From positions 745,707-809,706 of the forward strand of contig NZ_KI912155.1 of assembly GCF_000517125.1 (NCBI RefSeq): a DNA stretch of 64,000 bases, given 5' to 3'. This stretch comes from Arthrobacter sp. MA-N2. Its GTDB lineage: Bacteria > Actinomycetota > Actinomycetes > Actinomycetales > Micrococcaceae. The position numbers and the translations under genes are program-made. Of the stretch, positions 60,694 through 64,000 are shown one piece after another; the first letter of the stretch is position 1, and each line of letters starts with the position of its first letter. The notes beneath the pieces were generated by a model. That model was not told the DNA's origin, ran no database searches, and saw only the letters and a list, made by a program, of their open reading frames with translations.

Positions 60694-61251
60694 TTACAGG
60701 ACTTTGAAGTAGTCGAACGGTTCCTTGCAGTCCTGGCAGACAAAGAGCGCCTTGCAGGACGTGGAACCAAAACGGGTGAGTTCCTTGGTGTTCAGCGAAG
60801 AACACTGGGGGCATTTCACGGCGAGGCTCAGGCGGACTTTGCCCGCGTGGCCGCCGGCCTTTGAGTGGCCGCTGGGGGGCGCGATACCGTACTCCTGCAG
60901 CTTGGCCTTGCCGTGCTCGGTCATCCAGTCCGTGGTCCAGGCCGGAGACAAGACCAGTTCCACATAGACGCTCGGGTAGCCCTCTTTGTGGAAGACGGTC
61001 TTGAGGTCTTCGCGGATGGCATCCATCGCAGGGCAGCCCGAGTACGTCGGCGTGATGGTGACCTGGACAGCGGGGACCAGCCCGCCGTCGTCGAACAGTG
61101 CCACGTTGCGGAGGATCCCCAGATCCTCAATGGTGAGAACGGGAATCTCCGGATCGCAGACCGTGGCCGCAATGGCCCAGGCCTTCTGCTCAGCCGTTGT
61201 CGCATTGCTCTTGGCTGTTGTGTCTTGAATTAACATGTCCACCACCGTCAC
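60694..61251 (-). CDS. paaD: Phenylacetyl-CoA epoxidase assembly protein PaaD
   Basis: A 185-residue protein with a MIP18/SufT-like domain (VCDPEIPVLTIEDLGILR, VTITPTYSGCPAMDAIRED) and a C-terminal zinc-finger-like cysteine set (KCPQCSSLNTKEL, FVCQDCKEPFDYFK). It is needed for the iron centre of the epoxidase. Start is GTG at 61251, overlapping the paaC stop (GTGA); an ATG at 61236 is possible. Confidence 0.92.
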   Translation of the reverse strand: MTVVDMLIQDTTAKSNATTAEQKAWAIAATVCDPEIPVLTIEDLGILRNVALFDDGGLVPAVQVTITPTYSGCPAMDAIREDLKTVFHKEGYPSVYVELVLSPAWTTDWMTEHGKAKLQEYGIAPPSGHSKAGGHAGKVRLSLAVKCPQCSSLNTKELTRFGSTSCKALFVCQDCKEPFDYFKVL

Positions 61252-62222
61252 CAGCTTGCCCCGGGATGTTCGCGGGCCAGCACCTGCATCTCGGCCAGGA
61301 TGTAGCCCAAGTGCTCGGAATGCTTGCCCTGGCGGCCGCCACCGGGGGCCGGCTGCACCTGCGGAACCTGAAGGTCCGCTTCGGCCAGGACCTCGCCGGT
61401 CAGGCGGTCAAAGTCCGCCCGCAAGCTGGAAGGTTGCACGCCGGCACCGGACGCGCTGAGGCGGCCCGTGAGCTCGTCGTCGCGGAAGAGCTCGTCCACG
61501 TACGGCCAGATGGTCTTGAACGCGTGGATCATCCGCCGGCGGGACTCGTCCGTGCCGAGGGCAAGGCGCAAGACCCACTGGGTGCTGTGATCGCGGTGGT
61601 AATCCACTTCCTTGACGGCCTTCGCCGCAATCCCTGCCATCGTGGCATCCGTGGACTGGGCCAGCCGCCGGTACAGCTCGAACTGGTAAAAGCTCACCAC
61701 GAACTGCCGGGCGATCGTGTGCGCGAAGTCGCCGTTGGGCTGCTCGAAGATCTCGACCGAACGGAACTCAGGCTCGCGGCGGAAGTAGGCCAGATCATCC
61801 TCGCTCCTGCCGTCAAGACCGCCGGCGTAGCTAAGGAAGGACCGCGCATGGCCCAACTGGTCCAGCGCGATGTTGCCCAACGCGATGTCCTCTTCAAGCT
61901 CCGGCGCGCGGGAGATCCAGTGGCCCAGCCGCTGCGCGAGGATCAGGGCGTCATCGCCCAAACGCAGGGCGAACTCGGCAACGTCCTCGCTCGGCTTGGC
62001 CGTGCCATGGCTGACCGAGAGGGCAATGTCCTCTGGGCGCAACGCGTTGCCCGGGGTAATACGGGTGGCACTGGCGGCACCGTCGCCGCTGGCACCAGCA
62101 CCGGACACGCCGACGGAGATGTCCCCGTGGCCGCCGTCGTTCACGTCGTTTGCCGGGGTTTCAGTGGGGGCCGCGTCCGTGGGGGCGGCGTCGGTGGGGG
62201 CGGCTTCTTCGGGGCTGCTCAC
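61248..62222 (-). CDS. paaC: Phenylacetyl-CoA epoxidase subunit PaaC
   Basis: A 324-residue ferritin-like helical subunit that stabilises the catalytic PaaA. Its first 60 residues are an unusual Ala/Pro/Thr/Gly-rich extension with the repeated APTDAAPT, not found in classic PaaC. The fold then runs from LRLGDDALILAQRLGHWI through EDIALGNIALDQLGHARSFL and VDYHRDHSTQWVLRL. GTG start at 62222 overlaps the paaB stop by 4 nt. The extension could also mean that the true start lies at a later codon. Confidence 0.9.
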   Translation of the reverse strand: MSSPEEAAPTDAAPTDAAPTETPANDVNDGGHGDISVGVSGAGASGDGAASATRITPGNALRPEDIALSVSHGTAKPSEDVAEFALRLGDDALILAQRLGHWISRAPELEEDIALGNIALDQLGHARSFLSYAGGLDGRSEDDLAYFRREPEFRSVEIFEQPNGDFAHTIARQFVVSFYQFELYRRLAQSTDATMAGIAAKAVKEVDYHRDHSTQWVLRLALGTDESRRRMIHAFKTIWPYVDELFRDDELTGRLSASGAGVQPSSLRADFDRLTGEVLAEADLQVPQVQPAPGGGRQGKHSEHLGYILAEMQVLAREHPGASW

Positions 62223-62524
62223 AGGTGCTTCACACCCTCACTCTTGGTGTAGTACGTCGCGTGGCGGTAATCCTTGCCCTGAGGGGACTCAAAGAACGAG
62301 CCCTTCGAGTCCGGATCGCTCGAGGCGATCGCGTCCGCCGGGACAACCCAGATGGACACGCCCTCGTTGCGGCGGGTGTAGAGGTCGCGGGCATTGCGCA
62401 ACGCCATCGCAGCGTCAGGAGCATGCAACGAGCCTGCGTGGACGTGCGACAAACCGCGGCTGGAACGGACGAAAACTTCCCAGATGGGCCAGACGTTGCC
62501 TGCGTGGGGTTCGGGGGTGGTCAT
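62219..62524 (-). CDS. paaB: Phenylacetyl-CoA epoxidase subunit PaaB
   Basis: A 101-residue small subunit with the PaaB signature [20 protein letters not shown], followed by [18 protein letters not shown] and [13 protein letters not shown] residues ([12 protein letters not shown]). It bridges PaaAC dimers in the epoxidase. ATG at 62524 overlaps the paaA stop by 4 nt (ATGA). Confidence 0.94.
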   Translation of the reverse strand: MTTPEPHAGNVWPIWEVFVRSSRGLSHVHAGSLHAPDAAMALRNARDLYTRRNEGVSIWVVPADAIASSDPDSKGSFFESPQGKDYRHATYYTKSEGVKHL

Positions 62525-63525
62525 GCGGATACCTTTTCTGCTTGCTTCGTTGCCTGCTTTTCCGCGTAGGCGGCGGCGGCTTCGCGCACCCAGGCGCCGT
62601 TCTGGTGTGCTTCGCGGCGCCGTTCCAGGCGCTGGGCGTTGCACGGGCCACGGCCGGCTAGCACTTCGTGGAACTCGTCCCAGTCCAGCGGGCCGTGCTC
62701 CCACTTCTTCGTTTCCTCGTTGAAGCGAATGTCCTTGTCCGGCAGCGTCAGCCCCAGGACCTTGACCTGCTCCATCATCATGCCGACGAAACGGTTGCGG
62801 AGCTCGTCATTGCTGAACCGCTTGATGTTCCAGGCCATCGACTGCTTGGAGTTGGGTGAATCATCATCCGGCGGCCCGAACATCATCAGCGCCGGGGCGT
62901 ACCAGCGGTTCACGGCTTCCTGTGCCATCTGCTTCTGCTCAGGCGTGCCGTTGGACAGTTCCAGCAGGATCTCGAAACCCTGGCGCTGGTGGAAGGACTC
63001 TTCCTTGCACACGCGAACCATGGCACGGCCGTAGGGGCCAAAGGAGGCACGGCACAGCGGTACCTGGTTTGCGATCGCGGCTCCGTCCACCATCCAGCCG
63101 ATGGCGCCCATGTCCGCCCAGGTCCGGGCCGGGTAGTTGAAGATCGAGGAGTACTTGGCTTTGCCGTCCATGAGGTCCTGCATCATCTGGTCACGCGGCT
63201 GGCCGAGGGTCTCAGCTGCCGAGTACAGGTACAGGCCATGGCCTGCCTCGTCCTGTACCTTGGCCATGAGGATGGCCTTGCGCTTGAGGCTCGGAGCCCT
63301 GGTGATCCAGTTGGCTTCCGGCTGCATGCCGATGATTTCCGAGTGCGCGTGCTGCGAGATCTGGCGCAGGAGTGTCTTGCGGTAGGCCTCCGGCATCCAG
63401 TCGCGGGGTTCGATACGCGAGTCCTCGGAGATGACGCGGTCAAAGTACGCCTTACCGGCAGTCTCCCGCTCTTGCTCTTCCGGGGACAGCTCAGCGGGCA
63501 CAGACTGCAGATTCTGCGATGCCAT
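62521..63525 (-). CDS. paaA: Phenylacetyl-CoA 1,2-epoxidase catalytic subunit PaaA
   Basis: A 334-residue ferritin-like diiron oxygenase that converts phenylacetyl-CoA to the 1,2-epoxide. Iron ligands are in the helices [20 protein letters not shown] (E-x2-H) and [18 protein letters not shown] (E-x2-H). Earlier segments read [19 protein letters not shown] and [12 protein letters not shown]. It is first in the operon paaABCDE and its ATG at 63525 follows AGGAG by 6 nt. A promoter with a TetR-type operator is immediately upstream. Confidence 0.94.
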   Translation of the reverse strand: MASQNLQSVPAELSPEEQERETAGKAYFDRVISEDSRIEPRDWMPEAYRKTLLRQISQHAHSEIIGMQPEANWITRAPSLKRKAILMAKVQDEAGHGLYLYSAAETLGQPRDQMMQDLMDGKAKYSSIFNYPARTWADMGAIGWMVDGAAIANQVPLCRASFGPYGRAMVRVCKEESFHQRQGFEILLELSNGTPEQKQMAQEAVNRWYAPALMMFGPPDDDSPNSKQSMAWNIKRFSNDELRNRFVGMMMEQVKVLGLTLPDKDIRFNEETKKWEHGPLDWDEFHEVLAGRGPCNAQRLERRREAHQNGAWVREAAAAYAEKQATKQAEKVSA

Positions 63526-63543
63526 GGTTGCTCCTAAATATTT

Positions 63544-63588
63544 ACCGACCGTTCGTTCAGGATATGGGCAAGGCCCGAGATGCGTCAA
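63544..63588 (-). promoter_or_regulatory. paa promoter with TetR-type operator at the start site
   Basis: On the minus strand, TTGACG (63588-63583), an 18-bp spacer and TATCCT (63564-63559) form a sigma-70-like promoter. Seven bases after the -10 lies the partial palindrome AACGAACGGTCGGT (63557-63544), 10 of 14 bases symmetric, resembling PaaR/TetR operators. A bound repressor would block the start site. The paaR gene is not in the window. Confidence 0.55.
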
Positions 63589-63612
63589 GCGTTCGGGCGT
63601 CCGCGCGACGCG

Positions 63613-63690
63613 ACGCCCGCTCACCTATCCGGGCAAAATACGGGACGCTCGCTCACCTATGGCGGCAAAAGACGAAACGCTCGCTCACCT
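63613..63690. repeat. Tandem 32-bp repeat, third unit cut by an IS
   Basis: Units start at 63613, 63645 and 63677, exactly 32 bp apart, each with ACGCYCGCTCACCT followed (in the first two) by ATsCGGGCAAAA-like or ATGGCGGCAAAA sequence. The third stops after CGCTCACCT where the insertion sequence begins. They are not CRISPR-like, as there are no unique spacers. Confidence 0.75.
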
Positions 63691-63692
63691 CA

Positions 63693-64000
63693 TGAACTGG
63701 TCCCCGGAAGTTGGACTGAGAAATTCAGTTCCGACTTCCAGGGAGCAGTTTTATGCATGCACGTAGTTCATTGTCTGAGGTCCAGCGTGAGGCCGCTGTA
63801 GCGTGGTTTGAGAAAGGCGTCGGGCACGTGGCGGCGGCCAGGATGCTGGGTGTGTCTCGTGTGCCGGTCAAGGCACTGTTTGGGCGGTGGAGGATTCATG
63901 GGCAAGGAGCGCTGGTGAGCAAGCCGGCGAAGTCGTACTCTTTCGAGTTCAAGCTCGCCCTGGTCGAGCGGTTCCTCGCGGGCGAGACCGGCCCGGACCT
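63693..64000 (+). mobile_element. IS3-family element, left part (runs off the window)
   Basis: The left end is probably TGAACTGGTCCCCGGAAG at 63693, followed by an imperfect hairpin (AAGTTGGACTGA against TCAGTTCCGACTT). The right end is outside the window. It encodes orfA of a different IS3 group from the copy at 29405. It seems to have landed inside a 32-bp tandem repeat. Confidence 0.7.
63753..64000 (+). CDS. IS3-family transposase orfA, N-terminal part
   Basis: The visible 82 residues hold a first helix-turn-helix (EVQREAAVAWFEKGVGHVAA then RMLGVSRVPVKALFGRWRI), a short linker LVSKPAKSYSF and the start of a second one (EFKLALVERFLAGETGPD). This double-HTH form is typical of orfA in several IS3 subgroups. 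ATG at 63753 has GGGAG 7 nt before it. No stop is reached before the edge. Confidence 0.82.
   Translation, partial: MHARSSLSEVQREAAVAWFEKGVGHVAAARMLGVSRVPVKALFGRWRIHGQGALVSKPAKSYSFEFKLALVERFLAGETGPD

Noticed and set aside
63613..63690. CRISPR array
   Set aside because: Only three units with no unique spacers and no cas genes; it is a plain tandem repeat.
1..64000. tRNA, rRNA or known riboswitch
   Set aside because: No cloverleaf, rRNA core sequence or familiar aptamer was recognised by eye; a covariance-model search would be needed to exclude them.

Overview
The window looks like chromosome of a high-GC actinobacterium of the Arthrobacter/Paenarthrobacter type. The grounds are strongly G/C-biased third codon positions, many GTG and TTG starts, several genes that appear leaderless (a TANNNT -10 box only 6-7 nt before the start codon), a class-E-sortase-like LANTG protein, the ECF42/DGPF module and an actinobacterial paa operon order. 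The genus is inferred from gene content; no rRNA or tRNA gene was recognised.

Layout. 0-8.7 kb: end of a glycogen-debranching-type enzyme, a GT4 glycosyltransferase, a PAP2 phosphatase, an acyltransferase-3, an MFS exporter, a solitary AbiEi-like/nuclease-like protein, a secreted GH25-like protein and an orphan MinD/ParA ATPase. 8.9-24.7 kb: an SDR/DUF2867 protein, a cellulose-synthase-like GT2 divergent from a secreted GH18 protein with two chitin-binding modules, a CDF-like protein, an MBL hydrolase, a degenerate EAL protein, a FAD/Rieske oxidoreductase, two YdcF-family proteins, and a leaderless response regulator overlapping its histidine kinase. 24.8-29.3 kb: a branched-chain 2-oxoacid dehydrogenase operon (E1alpha-E1beta-E2) divergent from an Lrp/AsnC regulator.

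29.3-35.5 kb is a mobile-element zone: an IS3-family copy with a frameshifted orfB, inserted inside a tiny membrane-protein gene, and an intact ISL3-family element with a perfect 8-bp target duplication, inserted inside an older, decayed relative. A BY-kinase gene lies between the two. 30.9-54.6 kb is an exopolysaccharide locus: BY-kinase, five GT4 glycosyltransferases, Wzy-like polymerase, Wzx-like flippase, acetyltransferase, GDP-mannose dehydratase, GDP-fucose synthase, priming glycosylphosphotransferase, UDP-glucose dehydrogenase, a DUF4012 protein, a LANTG surface protein, a VanZ pseudogene, a tyrosine phosphatase and GalU. The 35.6-43.5 kb core is visibly richer in A+T than its flanks, as expected for an exchanged serotype-like cassette. 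The expected polymer contains fucose, glucuronic acid and O-acetyl groups.

54.7-58.6 kb: an AhpD-like protein, an unrecognised protein, a DUF2127 membrane protein, and an ECF42-type sigma factor bracketed by two DGPF (YCII) proteins. 58.7-63.6 kb: paaABCDE plus an enoyl-CoA hydratase, behind a promoter whose start site coincides with a TetR-type operator. The right edge enters another IS3-family element, inserted in a 32-bp tandem repeat.

The least explained signal is a set of very short genes (39-54 codons) for proteins with an Arg/Lys-rich N-terminus and one C-terminal membrane segment. Four appear intact (14995, 21839, 24593, 52441), and a fifth, similar gene is cut by the IS3 element and can be rejoined in frame. 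The four intact ones appear leaderless.
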